Source of the DNA: an uncultured bacterium | GTDB lineage: Bacteria; Bacillota; Clostridia; Lachnospirales; Lachnospiraceae | Direction of reading: 5' to 3' | Length of the DNA: 64,000 bases | NCBI GenBank assembly: GCA_945949875.1 | Contig: CAMFGH010000002.1 | Location: 36,968-100,967 of the forward strand | Shown: piece after piece, positions 1-10,063 of the stretch | How the letters are laid out: the number at the start of each line of letters is the position of its first letter | Numbering within the stretch: the stretch's first letter is position 1 | Made by a program: the position numbers and the translations under genes | The notes under the pieces: generated by a model | Told to the model about the DNA's origin: nothing | The model's database searches: none | The model's input: only the letters and a program-made list of their open reading frames with translations

Positions 1-983
1 TTCTCCTGCTTTTCCACCTTGTCACTATAAATAAGCAGCAGATATAGAAATGCAATCACCCCTGCCAGCATGGTGATACCCAGACCAATAGGTGCTGCTT
101 CAGATATTCCCTGTGTCCCGAAATCATGAGAAGGGCCGGCCTGGTAGAAGCCCATAAAAAGCTGCGCCACCTGAAGTCCTTTCTCCTGGATTCTCTGTCC
201 GGCAAATGGGTTGAGCACAAACTGACCGGATTTTACATAATAGAAAGCGGTATATAAATATGCCACATTCCATACCATAAAAGAAACTGCCGTCTTCCCA
301 AGACTAGCCAGGAAAGCTTTTTCTTTCCATTTCTTCACAGCGATGAATAAAGCAATCACCAGGGTAATACATACCACCACAAAGGCAAACATTTGTGCAT
401 GTAATACTCCGGTAAGCCCCAGCGTCAGCAACACCCATCCGGGTATTTTTTCTTCTTCCATGCTGCCCAGGAGTAATTCATATACGCCCACGATAACCAA
501 AGGGATAAATAAAATTGCCAATACTTCTCCCAATTCTGTTTCCCCATATAACAAAGCACATCTATAAATCGCTGTACAATAAACTGCAGCTCCCAACAGT
601 CCTGTATATGTATCTTTCCAAATACGCTGAAAACTATAATATGCCACCAACACGGTGAACACGTTCACCAGTAAAAGCATTCCACGGAAAGCTGCCTGTA
701 CAGAAAAACCAAGCATCCGAAGTGCCACTGCTACGTAAAGGAAAGTATCTCCATATTGATGTGCAAAAGACAGTCCTGCCGGATCTATCCATTCCGGTTT
801 TGCCCACATGGTGATGCCAAACTGTCTGATTCCTTCCACCAAAGCTTCCACGCGGCTAAGCTGTTGATACAGTTTTGTTCCTACTACCAAAAAGTCAGTC
901 AGAAGTGGCAGTGATGTGACAATCATAAGTGCCACACAGCCTAACATAATATTGATTTTCTTTTGATCTCTTTTCATTTCCAT
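1..983 (-). CDS. Polytopic membrane protein, PTPS_related/YfhO-like paralog (C-terminus runs off window edge)
   Basis: Open minus-strand frame from ATG at 981-983 to the edge, translating as MEMKRDQKKINIMLGCVALMIVTSLPLLTDFLVVGTKLYQQLSRVEALVEGIRQFG...; overlaps upstream stop as TAATG; resembles the 983..3370 product. Confidence 0.8.
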   Translation of the reverse strand, partial: MEMKRDQKKINIMLGCVALMIVTSLPLLTDFLVVGTKLYQQLSRVEALVEGIRQFGITMWAKPEWIDPAGLSFAHQYGDTFLYVAVALRMLGFSVQAAFRGMLLLVNVFTVLVAYYSFQRIWKDTYTGLLGAAVYCTAIYRCALLYGETELGEVLAILFIPLVIVGVYELLLGSMEEEKIPGWVLLTLGLTGVLHAQMFAFVVVCITLVIALFIAVKKWKEKAFLASLGKTAVSFMVWNVAYLYTAFYYVKSGQFVLNPFAGQRIQEKGLQVAQLFMGFYQAGPSHDFGTQGISEAAPIGLGITMLAGVIAFLYLLLIYSDKVEKQE

Positions 984-3370
984 TACACGCTTTCTGCCTT
1001 TCTTTGAAGCTCTATATTCTCACTACGTACCAAATCATTCTTCTGAAACTCTGCTTTGCTTATCCCGGAACGTTTCCAAATCCATAATCCTGCCAGACAC
1101 AACAGGCTAAGCAAAGATATCACTTCTGACACTCGGTAATACCAGGGACTTACAAATCCCACTTTGATATGCCCCTTATACTCACCCGGAATCCTTACAG
1201 ATACCACATGGTTTTCTCCCGGAGCCACCTGTAATAGCGTACCGGAATCCACATCCTCCGCTTGATACCCTCGGTAATACAGCATTGGAAGCTGTACAGT
1301 CTGGTCATCCACACCAGCATTCTCCACCATCATGTCCACCTGCAGTGCTTTCTTCTGATAGGATTCCACCGTCACCGATTCCGGATAACCCACCTGTCCC
1401 TCTTTCAGGAGACTTTCATCTGTATCCACAGGCAAATACTCCCTTCCGGATAAATAGGAATTGCCCATACCATGATTGTCATAAAGATAATAGAAAGATG
1501 CTGAATTCAACAAATCACTAAAGAAAATTCCGGTAGGCAAAAGTACCAGCAGAAGTGTTATTCCAACATAAGCCTTCCACTCCCTATTTCCCAGATTCTT
1601 TTTTATCCAATCCCAGGTGATGCATCCAATCACTGTAAGAAAAAGAGCTGCCATTTCCAATAATCTGGTTGGATACTGTAGTGCTGATATCAGTCTTTGC
1701 ATTACGCCGCCCAGACTGTGTAACAAATCCCAAGGGAAGTATACAGACGACATCCACAAACACAGAATCCCTAATACAGCGCAGCTTAATGCCCATTTTC
1801 TATCCACTGCCACGCCGGAAACACCTTCCATATGCTTTCCACAGGCATCCGGTTCCATGATAGCTTTCTCATGTTGGCCGCTTCGCGGTCTGCCACAGTA
1901 CCATACATACCAGAAACACACCAGCACAAAGATCAGTCCTATTCCCAAAGAAAAAGGAATCTCTCCTGCCATGCCGCCTGAAACATCGCTATCCCTGGAA
2001 CCTGCAAAGTGGAACAAGCCCAAAAGCTGTGGCACCAAGCTGCCATATCCTTGTATGGTTCGGGTATATACATTATCGCTGGTTATGATCAGCTTTTCAT
2101 GCATCATATAGTCCAGGAACGGCACCAGAAACCAGGCATTTATCAGGATTGTCACTCCAACCGCCTTTATGCCCGCCAGCAGCGTTTCTTTTCGGCATAC
2201 ATTCCGGATATAAATCAAACACAATAGGAGACCAAACAGTGCTGCCAATTCACAGGTAAGCACATGACACTGTATGATGCCGGTCATAGCTATTACCAAA
2301 ATGAGCCAAACATTTTTGTATTCTTTCTTTGCTGTATCCTCTGTCAATAATCTCCACAAACCATAAAACAGCAGTGGCAAAAAAATCATAGCTGTATACT
2401 GGCCCAGATGGTCCTTCAGGTACATACAGATAAACCGATACATATTGAGGGTATATAAAGCACTTCCGAAGACGCCGATATACCGGTTTTGAAACATTCT
2501 GGAAAAGCTAAAATAGGCCACCAGCACCGTAGCGCAGTTGACCAGAAATTTATAAAACAAATATGTTGCCCCCATAGGGAATCCCATGATTCGTAAAAGG
2601 GCAGGCAGATACAGAAACGTATCACAGTAAAAAATACCTGTTGCGTACCCATGCCCCTGCAGCCAGCCGGGCTGAATACGTACCGGAAACTGACCGGAAA
2701 GGAGGCCTTCTTTGATTCCTTCCACACGAAGTAGATGATATACGGTATCCGCTCCGGCAATCACATACCCTGAAAACAGCGGCACAGATGCAAGGACTAC
2801 CATTCCACCCAGGCATATAACCAGAGTTCTATCAGAGATATCATACTCCTTCCATTTTCTGCCTATGGAAAGATACAGCCCATCCAATGTACCGAACACC
2901 AGAAGCCAAAAGGTAAACCACATGATGTTTCCCAGCTTAGACTGAGCCACTTGTGCCCCCAGTACACTGACCGATCCACCCTCGGCCAGAGTCACTCTGA
3001 TTTGTGCCTCTTCGATACTTTCTTTTATCCAGACCATGGTTTCTGCTTCCTGCAACCCACTGTAGAGCATACAGGTATTGCCAAGCAGTCCTCTGTAAGA
3101 AACATTTTTCCCTGTGATGGTCCAGACATTCAGGCAATCCTGCTCTGTTTGATAATGCAGTACAGCTTTATAGATTCCGGGTTTCAGCGCAAAGGAAGAA
3201 CTCTCGAAAGAAACCTGTCCTTCCTCATTTTCAACCATTTGAAACTGCTCGTTTCCAATATCTATTTGCTGCTTGGGCGTTACCAATCCCACCAGACAAC
3301 ACAGCAGAACGATACACTGCACGAAAGGAATCCATATCCACTTTTTATGCAAGCTCAGTCCATTTCTCAT
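983..3370 (-). CDS. Large polytopic membrane protein, PTPS_related (PF10131)-like, probable GT-C-like glycan enzyme
   Basis: 795 aa; motif GADTVYHLLRVEGIKEGLLSGQFPVRIQPGWLQGHGY shared with three other products in the window. Confidence 0.8.
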   Translation of the reverse strand: MRNGLSLHKKWIWIPFVQCIVLLCCLVGLVTPKQQIDIGNEQFQMVENEEGQVSFESSSFALKPGIYKAVLHYQTEQDCLNVWTITGKNVSYRGLLGNTCMLYSGLQEAETMVWIKESIEEAQIRVTLAEGGSVSVLGAQVAQSKLGNIMWFTFWLLVFGTLDGLYLSIGRKWKEYDISDRTLVICLGGMVVLASVPLFSGYVIAGADTVYHLLRVEGIKEGLLSGQFPVRIQPGWLQGHGYATGIFYCDTFLYLPALLRIMGFPMGATYLFYKFLVNCATVLVAYFSFSRMFQNRYIGVFGSALYTLNMYRFICMYLKDHLGQYTAMIFLPLLFYGLWRLLTEDTAKKEYKNVWLILVIAMTGIIQCHVLTCELAALFGLLLCLIYIRNVCRKETLLAGIKAVGVTILINAWFLVPFLDYMMHEKLIITSDNVYTRTIQGYGSLVPQLLGLFHFAGSRDSDVSGGMAGEIPFSLGIGLIFVLVCFWYVWYCGRPRSGQHEKAIMEPDACGKHMEGVSGVAVDRKWALSCAVLGILCLWMSSVYFPWDLLHSLGGVMQRLISALQYPTRLLEMAALFLTVIGCITWDWIKKNLGNREWKAYVGITLLLVLLPTGIFFSDLLNSASFYYLYDNHGMGNSYLSGREYLPVDTDESLLKEGQVGYPESVTVESYQKKALQVDMMVENAGVDDQTVQLPMLYYRGYQAEDVDSGTLLQVAPGENHVVSVRIPGEYKGHIKVGFVSPWYYRVSEVISLLSLLCLAGLWIWKRSGISKAEFQKNDLVRSENIELQRKAESV

Positions 3371-3418
3371 ACTCTACTCACAGTCCATTTCTATACTCTG
3401 CTCAAAACGCTTTTCACC

Positions 3419-5782
3419 TTAGTCAGCTCTTTCAGCCTGACTGGCTCTTTTCATCTTGCCATCTCTTTGCATCCAGACAAGCCAAATGACAAATCCTATC
3501 AAAGTAATAACAGAAATCCAATCTGCCACATGCCAGTACCACTGACCGTCAAAATCGATCACCACTGTCCCCTGATAATGAGCCGGTAATTGCACCCGAA
3601 GAATTCCTTCATCGCCGATTACAATAGGAAGCTGCTCTCCGGTGGCACGATCTACTGCATGATATCCAATGTAGTACAACAGGTTTGCTTCCAGATAGCT
3701 TTCTTTATCTCCCTGATTTGCACAGGGAATTTCCATGTGGCTGTATTCTTTCTCATACTCACCAAAAGTTACATTTTCTCCGGCTATTAGCCTGTTATAA
3801 GGCAAATTTTTCAAATTTTCTATATCGGTATCCATGATCAGATATTCCATACCGCTGACCATTTCGCTACCCATAGCCTCCGGGTTGCGAAGTCCTGACC
3901 AGAATTTATGAATCAAATCATCATCCATAAAGAAGATTGCTGTAAAAAGTGTTAAAATCAGAATCGATCCTGACCAAATGGCAACCATCTTTTTATGGTT
4001 CTCTTCCATAAACAATTTCAGTAATACACATCCCACAATGGTAAAACTGATGCTTACGATTACCAGAAAACGGTAAGGGAATTGTATACTGGAAATCACT
4101 TTTTCAAACACAGTTGCGCTGGATGCTATGGCTTCCCAAGGGAAAATATGTAAGCAGAAGGCCGAAGCTAATGTTCCAAGGCATACTGCCATTTTCCCCA
4201 TTCCCCAATACTCACTCCTTTGATACTTTTCACGATACAGAATCCATACATAATAAAATGCAATGGCACTCAGGAGAAAGGCCATACCCATACCAAAAGG
4301 TCGTACATTTCTCATCCCTTCGTAAATCATGTAGGCTTCCGCGCCTGCCCACTGGAACAGCGATAACAGCTGTGCCACAAACAATCCTTTGTACTGGATA
4401 TGATTCACAAAGTTAAATACACGCATCTCCAGATGCATGCTGTAATCCAAAAATGGTACCAAAAACCAAAGGGATAACAGCACTGATATAACAGCTGCAA
4501 TGGCAAGAGTCCAGAATGTTTCTTTACGGAAGGTTCTCTTCCAAAGCACAACACATATGATGATGGTAAAAAGGCAGGCAAACTCTAAGCTCAACACGTG
4601 AGATAAGACCAGTCCGGAATACCCGATAATCAATATCACGATGTTCTTCTTTTCTTTTGCCCTTTCTTTATCTTCTCCAAAAATCTGCCACAGACCATAG
4701 CAGATTACCGGGAAGAAAGTCATGGCTGTATACTCACCCACTGCACCACGCATATAAATATTGTATAAGCGGTACAAAGATAACGTATAAATAGCAGTAC
4801 CAAAAAGTCCCACTGCTTTACTCTTAAACATATTTTTGAAACAGTAATAGCACACAAATACTGTTATAAAGTTGAGCAGCACAACACCCATCTTGTAACT
4901 TTGCATCAGGTCAAATCCCAATAAATGGAGCAGTGCTGTAGGCCAGAGGAACACATCCCCATACATAATGGAAACTGGATATCCCAGACCATTTAACCAG
5001 TTGGGATGCATTCTGGCAGGGAACTGTCCTGCTTTCCATGCCTGCACGATTCCTTCAATACGGGTGAAATGGAAGTACACATCGTCATCCAAATGAATGT
5101 AGTCGATAAACATGGGATAGGAAGCCAGCACTCCGATCACGATCAGCCAGAATCCCACCTTTTTCGTACTGATTTCTGCCTTTTGAAAGCTCTTATGAAT
5201 CCACATCCAGAGCAGCAGATCCACAACCCCTGCAAAAAGAAGGAAATAAACCAGATATATTCCATACTGAAGACCGGTCTGCTGTAAGGTGATTCCCCGA
5301 AGCCAGAGCGCGCCGGCACCGGTATAGTAAATCTTGATTCGTAAAGAGTCGGTATCGTTCTTTAACCGAAAGGTAACCCCTGTAGAATTGGTCTTGTCCC
5401 GGTCATGAAGAGAAAACGCATTTACCAGCAGCTCCCCATAGCCAAGACTATCATCCTCTATCTTACAAACCTGTTCCCCTGTGCCTTCAAATTGAAGTTC
5501 CACACGGTACAATCCCTTTTTCAGAGAAAGCGGACCTGTACTAAGGCAGATATCCCCTTCCATACCGCTCAGTTCATCGATATAGAAATCCCCATTCTCC
5601 TGAAATTCACCTGCATAAATCTCATAATCATTTTGAGAAAAACTGATTACTTCTTTCTGTTCAAAGCTCTTTACAAGCAAAAATACTAAAACAAGTGCTT
5701 CTAACAAAAAGAGAATGCCCCAAATCAGATTCCCTTTTATTCTATTTTCTTTTCTTACTTCACTCTTTATTTTACTTTCCAC
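3419..5782 (-). CDS. Large polytopic membrane protein, PTPS_related (PF10131)-like
   Basis: 787 aa; DDDVYFHFTRIEGIVQAWKAGQFPARMHPNWLNGLGYPVSIMYGDVFL and NIYMRGAVGEYTAMTFFP motifs. Confidence 0.8.
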   Translation of the reverse strand: MESKIKSEVRKENRIKGNLIWGILFLLEALVLVFLLVKSFEQKEVISFSQNDYEIYAGEFQENGDFYIDELSGMEGDICLSTGPLSLKKGLYRVELQFEGTGEQVCKIEDDSLGYGELLVNAFSLHDRDKTNSTGVTFRLKNDTDSLRIKIYYTGAGALWLRGITLQQTGLQYGIYLVYFLLFAGVVDLLLWMWIHKSFQKAEISTKKVGFWLIVIGVLASYPMFIDYIHLDDDVYFHFTRIEGIVQAWKAGQFPARMHPNWLNGLGYPVSIMYGDVFLWPTALLHLLGFDLMQSYKMGVVLLNFITVFVCYYCFKNMFKSKAVGLFGTAIYTLSLYRLYNIYMRGAVGEYTAMTFFPVICYGLWQIFGEDKERAKEKKNIVILIIGYSGLVLSHVLSLEFACLFTIIICVVLWKRTFRKETFWTLAIAAVISVLLSLWFLVPFLDYSMHLEMRVFNFVNHIQYKGLFVAQLLSLFQWAGAEAYMIYEGMRNVRPFGMGMAFLLSAIAFYYVWILYREKYQRSEYWGMGKMAVCLGTLASAFCLHIFPWEAIASSATVFEKVISSIQFPYRFLVIVSISFTIVGCVLLKLFMEENHKKMVAIWSGSILILTLFTAIFFMDDDLIHKFWSGLRNPEAMGSEMVSGMEYLIMDTDIENLKNLPYNRLIAGENVTFGEYEKEYSHMEIPCANQGDKESYLEANLLYYIGYHAVDRATGEQLPIVIGDEGILRVQLPAHYQGTVVIDFDGQWYWHVADWISVITLIGFVIWLVWMQRDGKMKRASQAERAD

Positions 5783-6803
5783 GTAATTTCTTCTTCCACT
5801 TTCTGGCTGTATTTAAAGCCACATAATATAAATAAAAACCCAGATTGCTCTTCATATGAAGGGCTGCCAGTTTCTTTTCCTCAGCCCCGATTTTCTCCTG
5901 ATAGTACTCATTTTTCTGGAAATCAGGGAAATATTTCTTCATGCCATCCCGCAACTCTGCCAGGAAAGATAGCTTACGATGCTTTACCCCTGACATGTAG
6001 GAAAATAAAGTTGTGATATAATACAGTTCCGCAAAGCGAAATTCTATTTCAGCCCGATATTCTTTCAGAAAGTCTCTGGAGGCACACTCCATTACCAGCA
6101 GTTCGCAGGATTTCATCCGGTCTCTGCACTTTGCTTCGGAAATATAATGGACCGTGGAAACGTTGTGCTGATAATAGTAATACATTGGCTCATTAATCTT
6201 TTCAAAACGCTTACAGTAAAGCATCCAGACTGTACCTGCACAGTTATCTTCATAAAAGATTCCTTCCGGGAAATTCAGTCCATGCTCCTGTATCATGCTG
6301 TGCCGATATACCTTGATCACCATGCTTCCCGGCCGCATGGCCAGTTTTTTGTGCTGTTCCAGAGTGCATGGTCCCGTCTGCTCATCCGTATTATTCCGGA
6401 TAATAGTTCCCACTTCCATGGTGTGTTCCGAAACCAGATTGTAATCGCAGCCAACCACATCCGCACCGGTTTCTTCTGCTTTTCCAATCAGCTTCTCATA
6501 AAAATCCGGTGTGACCCAGTCGTCACTGTCGATAAAACCGATCCATTCTCCGGACGCTATCTTTAAGCCTTCATTCTTTGCACCGCCCTGTCGCTTATTC
6601 TGACTGTAATGGATCACCTTAAAACGTTCCGGATAATCAAACTCATAGCGACGTAATATCTCCAGGGAGTTATCCGTAGATGCATCATCCACAGCAATAA
6701 TCTCTAAATCCTTTAAAGTCTGATGAATCAGAGAGTTCAAACAATATTCTAATTTTCCATCTCCGGCCATGTTATAAACCGGTACGATTACGCTGCATTT
6801 CAT
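5772..6803 (-). CDS. Glycosyltransferase family 2
   Basis: MKCSVIVPVYNMAGDGKLEYCLNSLIHQTLKDLEIIAVDDASTDNS and SGEWIGFIDSDDWV are typical GT-A/GT2 motifs. Confidence 0.95.
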   Translation of the reverse strand: MKCSVIVPVYNMAGDGKLEYCLNSLIHQTLKDLEIIAVDDASTDNSLEILRRYEFDYPERFKVIHYSQNKRQGGAKNEGLKIASGEWIGFIDSDDWVTPDFYEKLIGKAEETGADVVGCDYNLVSEHTMEVGTIIRNNTDEQTGPCTLEQHKKLAMRPGSMVIKVYRHSMIQEHGLNFPEGIFYEDNCAGTVWMLYCKRFEKINEPMYYYYQHNVSTVHYISEAKCRDRMKSCELLVMECASRDFLKEYRAEIEFRFAELYYITTLFSYMSGVKHRKLSFLAELRDGMKKYFPDFQKNEYYQEKIGAEEKKLAALHMKSNLGFYLYYVALNTARKWKKKLRGK

Positions 6804-6871
6804 CTATTCTCTCCTAACATCATCCTTCGCTTCACATTACAAAACACTCGTATTACGTTTCAATATAAGCT

Positions 6872-8617
6872 CTATTTCTGCTTTTCCAAAGTTGCCTTTC
6901 CACCTTCGATGCGATATATCATGTCACATTTTTCAATGGTCTGTAACCTATGGGCAATAATAACCAGTGTCTTACGCCCCTGCAGACTGTTAATGGCATC
7001 CATAATAGCCGCTTCTGTATCATTATCCAGTGCTGAAGTAGCCTCATCCAGGATCAGCACTTCCGGATCATAATAAAGCGCCCTGGCGATACCCAGTCTC
7101 TGTCTCTGTCCACCGGAAATACGGATTCCTCGTTCCCCGATACCGGTATTCAGTCCCTCCGGCAAGCTACGCACAAACTCATCCATCTGGGCTTCTTTCA
7201 GTACTTCCCAGATACGGTTCATATCGATTTCATCTTCCGGTACACCAAATGCCACATTTTTCAAAATGGTATCATCCAGCATAAAGATAAGCTGTGGAAT
7301 ATAACCCACATTTTTCAGCCAGCTTCTGTACTCGTCCTTAATATTTACATCATCTGCATAGACTCCACCGGTCTGTACTTCCAGAAGTCCCAGAAGAATA
7401 TCCACCACTGTAGTTTTTCCGGCACCGGAAGCCCCTACGATACCTACAGACGCCCCAATTGGAATCTCCATATCTGCATGGTCGAAAATGAGCACATCCG
7501 AGTTCGGATAATGGTAGGTCACATCACGCATGGATATACTTTTATGAATCGGAAGTTTTTTGTCTGTTTCTTTTGCAAAGCTCATATCCGTATTTTTGCC
7601 GGATATCTCGTCCTGCAGATTATCACTGACGCCCATAAAGAAAGGCTGATAAAATGCAATAGAGGTAAGCTGATTGTTAATACGGTTGGCACAAGGCATG
7701 AGACGTATAGCGGCCACGCTAAATGCGGATAAAATCGGCATCATCTGGGTAAAATCCCGTCCTGTTGCCACAAGCACCATCATGTAAGAAACCATACCGA
7801 TGATACAGATGGTCTCGATCAGCAGTCTTGGAATGCTGTTGTACAACGTATATTTCTGTACCGCATCTACATAGCCTTTACCGCATTTGATATATTCATC
7901 TGTAAAATACTGCTCTTTCCCGGCAATCTTTACTTCTTTGATTCCCTGTACTGTCTGGGAAATCCACTTAAATAATCCACTGTAATAATTCTGGTTGTCC
8001 TCACCTGCCTTATGCATGATGGGCTTGATCACGGATTTGATCACCCACAAGGTAGTGATCAAAAGTACTGCAATCATGGCTGTCATCATCCAGTCCGATA
8101 ACAGAAGCACTGCTAACAGGAAAACAAATACAATGGTCTCAGATACCAGCTGTAAAATAGACAGGATCAGCGCGTACATATTATTCACATCTGATGTAAT
8201 GTTTCTCTGAATCACTGCTGTATCCGCATTTAAGTAAAACTCATACCCTTTGCGCAGATAGTTTTTCATCATACGCTCCGAAGTACGAAACTGATTGGTA
8301 TATACAAAACGGTACATAAATTTCTGCTGCCAGTACAAGTAAATATTTTTCACCACAAAAGTCAGGATCAGTGCTCCCATGATCAGAAGCGCAAACTCTT
8401 TCAGACTCTGCATGTGGAGTCCATAATAAAGCTTGTTTACAATATCATACTTCTCCACCGCATTTTCATCGATGACCACTTCAATAACCGGAATGACAAG
8501 CGAAATACTGCACGCTTCCAAAATCGCCCCGATGATCATCATCACCACCATCAGGATCATGGTGCTTTTCTGCTTCCTATCTAATAAAACATTCAACTTC
8601 TTTAATATTTTTAACAT
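6872..8617 (-). CDS. ABC transporter, fused TM and ATPase domains (MsbA/PglK-like glycan exporter or flippase)
   Basis: Walker A GASGAGKTT, signature ISGGQRQRLGIARAL, Walker B VLILDEATSALD; N-terminal TM domain. Confidence 0.95.
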   Translation of the reverse strand: MLKILKKLNVLLDRKQKSTMILMVVMMIIGAILEACSISLVIPVIEVVIDENAVEKYDIVNKLYYGLHMQSLKEFALLIMGALILTFVVKNIYLYWQQKFMYRFVYTNQFRTSERMMKNYLRKGYEFYLNADTAVIQRNITSDVNNMYALILSILQLVSETIVFVFLLAVLLLSDWMMTAMIAVLLITTLWVIKSVIKPIMHKAGEDNQNYYSGLFKWISQTVQGIKEVKIAGKEQYFTDEYIKCGKGYVDAVQKYTLYNSIPRLLIETICIIGMVSYMMVLVATGRDFTQMMPILSAFSVAAIRLMPCANRINNQLTSIAFYQPFFMGVSDNLQDEISGKNTDMSFAKETDKKLPIHKSISMRDVTYHYPNSDVLIFDHADMEIPIGASVGIVGASGAGKTTVVDILLGLLEVQTGGVYADDVNIKDEYRSWLKNVGYIPQLIFMLDDTILKNVAFGVPEDEIDMNRIWEVLKEAQMDEFVRSLPEGLNTGIGERGIRISGGQRQRLGIARALYYDPEVLILDEATSALDNDTEAAIMDAINSLQGRKTLVIIAHRLQTIEKCDMIYRIEGGKATLEKQK

Positions 8618-8766
8618 TTCTTTCCTCTTGTTTCGCTATATTTATGTATACCATTTCCAAACACATATAGCGTATTTTATGTGGAATGACAACCACATTC
8701 CCTTTATCATCTTTTCCTTGAGTTTACAACTGTACTTTCTTCATCAGCTTTATTATACGTACATAT

Positions 8767-8818
8767 GAGTTGTGGCTCGTTTTTCTTCAGGTCTGAAGAA
8801 AAATGCAGCCATCAACTC
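8767..8818. terminator. Long intercistronic hairpin, probable bidirectional terminator or processing site
   Basis: GAGTTG-TGGCT-cg-TTTTTCTTCA-ggtc-TGAAGAAAAA-tgc-AGCCA-t-CAACTC. Confidence 0.65.
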
Positions 8819-8864
8819 ACATAAATACCATCAAAAGAAATGCGGTTGTCAACTCTTCTCATCC

Positions 8865-9992
8865 CTACTGCTTGGAAATGGTTTCATCTTCCTTCTCTAA
8901 GATTCCAATCCGCTTATTTTGGTTGTGGATCATCGGATCTTCATACTTGTCCATAAACTCATCTCCCAATCGGACAAGCTTGTCGGCAAAGGTAATCCCT
9001 TTCAAGTCGGTAAACACCGTTACCACAATGTCAAAGCGAAGTCCTTCAAAGAAATTCAACATTTCCATAGGCATAGTACCATCAAACATGGGATATCCCG
9101 GAAATACTTTACTATAATCCAGTTCATCACGGGGATGAGGTTTGATGAAGATCTGTCCCTGTTTTTCGTAGGTATCCACAATATCACGGAAGATTTTCTC
9201 CCGTACATCCAGGGTACAAAGGGGATCTGTCAGAATCAATATTTTCGGTGTGGTTTTTCCATCTTCCGACACCTGATTGCACTGGTCTATCTTTTCCTTC
9301 AGTCCATCCATATCACGGACAAAGGCCTGCAGGATGATATCCTTATCCTCCTGTGTCAGCCGGTCCACCAGCTGCTTTCTGGGCAGCTCCCTATATTTTG
9401 GACAGGGCATCTGAATCGCCCCAATATCATTGACTTCCATATCCAGGCAGTACTTTCCATAACCATTCTGGACAAAAATCAGATTCAATTTATTGGACAA
9501 AAATGCCTTCAGGCCGAAATGTCCTCTGTTGTCATATCTGGCTGCATCAAAATGAACCAGACAGTTCAGACCATCCTCCAAAGCATGATATCTGATCTTA
9601 TTCTGGTTTAAATAATATCCGATGGGATCGGAATCACAGAAAACATATACCTCACCGTACTGTTTAAAATCTACCGGTACATAAGGTGCTTCCAGCTTTG
9701 CATACCGCCTGGTAAATTTGATACGCTGCCACATATTGAAAACGATATTCCCTTTATCTACCCGGTATTTGGCCAGCTCCGGAAAAAAATCTTCTCTTTT
9801 TTCATCAAAGGGAAGCACTTCCTCAAACAATCCCGTAGATAAAGCACGTTCTCCGAAATCTTCAAAATGGTTAGACATGCTGCTCAGAAGCAGGGTAGCC
9901 TGTCCACGTTTTTCCCGGGGTAGTGCCAGTTCCTTTAAAAATGCTATATAGGCATGATAATAGGTGTGACATACATAAATTCGATCTTTCAT
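8865..9992 (-). CDS. Sialyltransferase-like glycosyltransferase (GT52/polysialyltransferase-like), possible nonulosonate transferase
   Basis: 375 aa; EDG motif (HALEDGLNCLVHF) and HP motif (IFIKPHPRDELDY) as in bacterial sialyltransferases. Confidence 0.7.
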   Translation of the reverse strand: MKDRIYVCHTYYHAYIAFLKELALPREKRGQATLLLSSMSNHFEDFGERALSTGLFEEVLPFDEKREDFFPELAKYRVDKGNIVFNMWQRIKFTRRYAKLEAPYVPVDFKQYGEVYVFCDSDPIGYYLNQNKIRYHALEDGLNCLVHFDAARYDNRGHFGLKAFLSNKLNLIFVQNGYGKYCLDMEVNDIGAIQMPCPKYRELPRKQLVDRLTQEDKDIILQAFVRDMDGLKEKIDQCNQVSEDGKTTPKILILTDPLCTLDVREKIFRDIVDTYEKQGQIFIKPHPRDELDYSKVFPGYPMFDGTMPMEMLNFFEGLRFDIVVTVFTDLKGITFADKLVRLGDEFMDKYEDPMIHNQNKRIGILEKEDETISKQ

Positions 9993-10063
9993 TTCAAATG
10001 CATGACCTCTGCAATCTATTAATATTTCTTTTTGAACATAGTTGATTTGATTATATCATTTTT

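Noticed and set aside
1617-2111. 164-aa plus-strand ORF
   Set aside because: Antisense to 983..3370; no motif
2951-3589. 212-aa plus-strand ORF
   Set aside because: Antisense across the start of one paralog and the end of another; no RBS or motif
8919-9611. 230-aa plus-strand ORF
   Set aside because: Antisense to the GT52-like gene 8865..9992, no recognisable motifs
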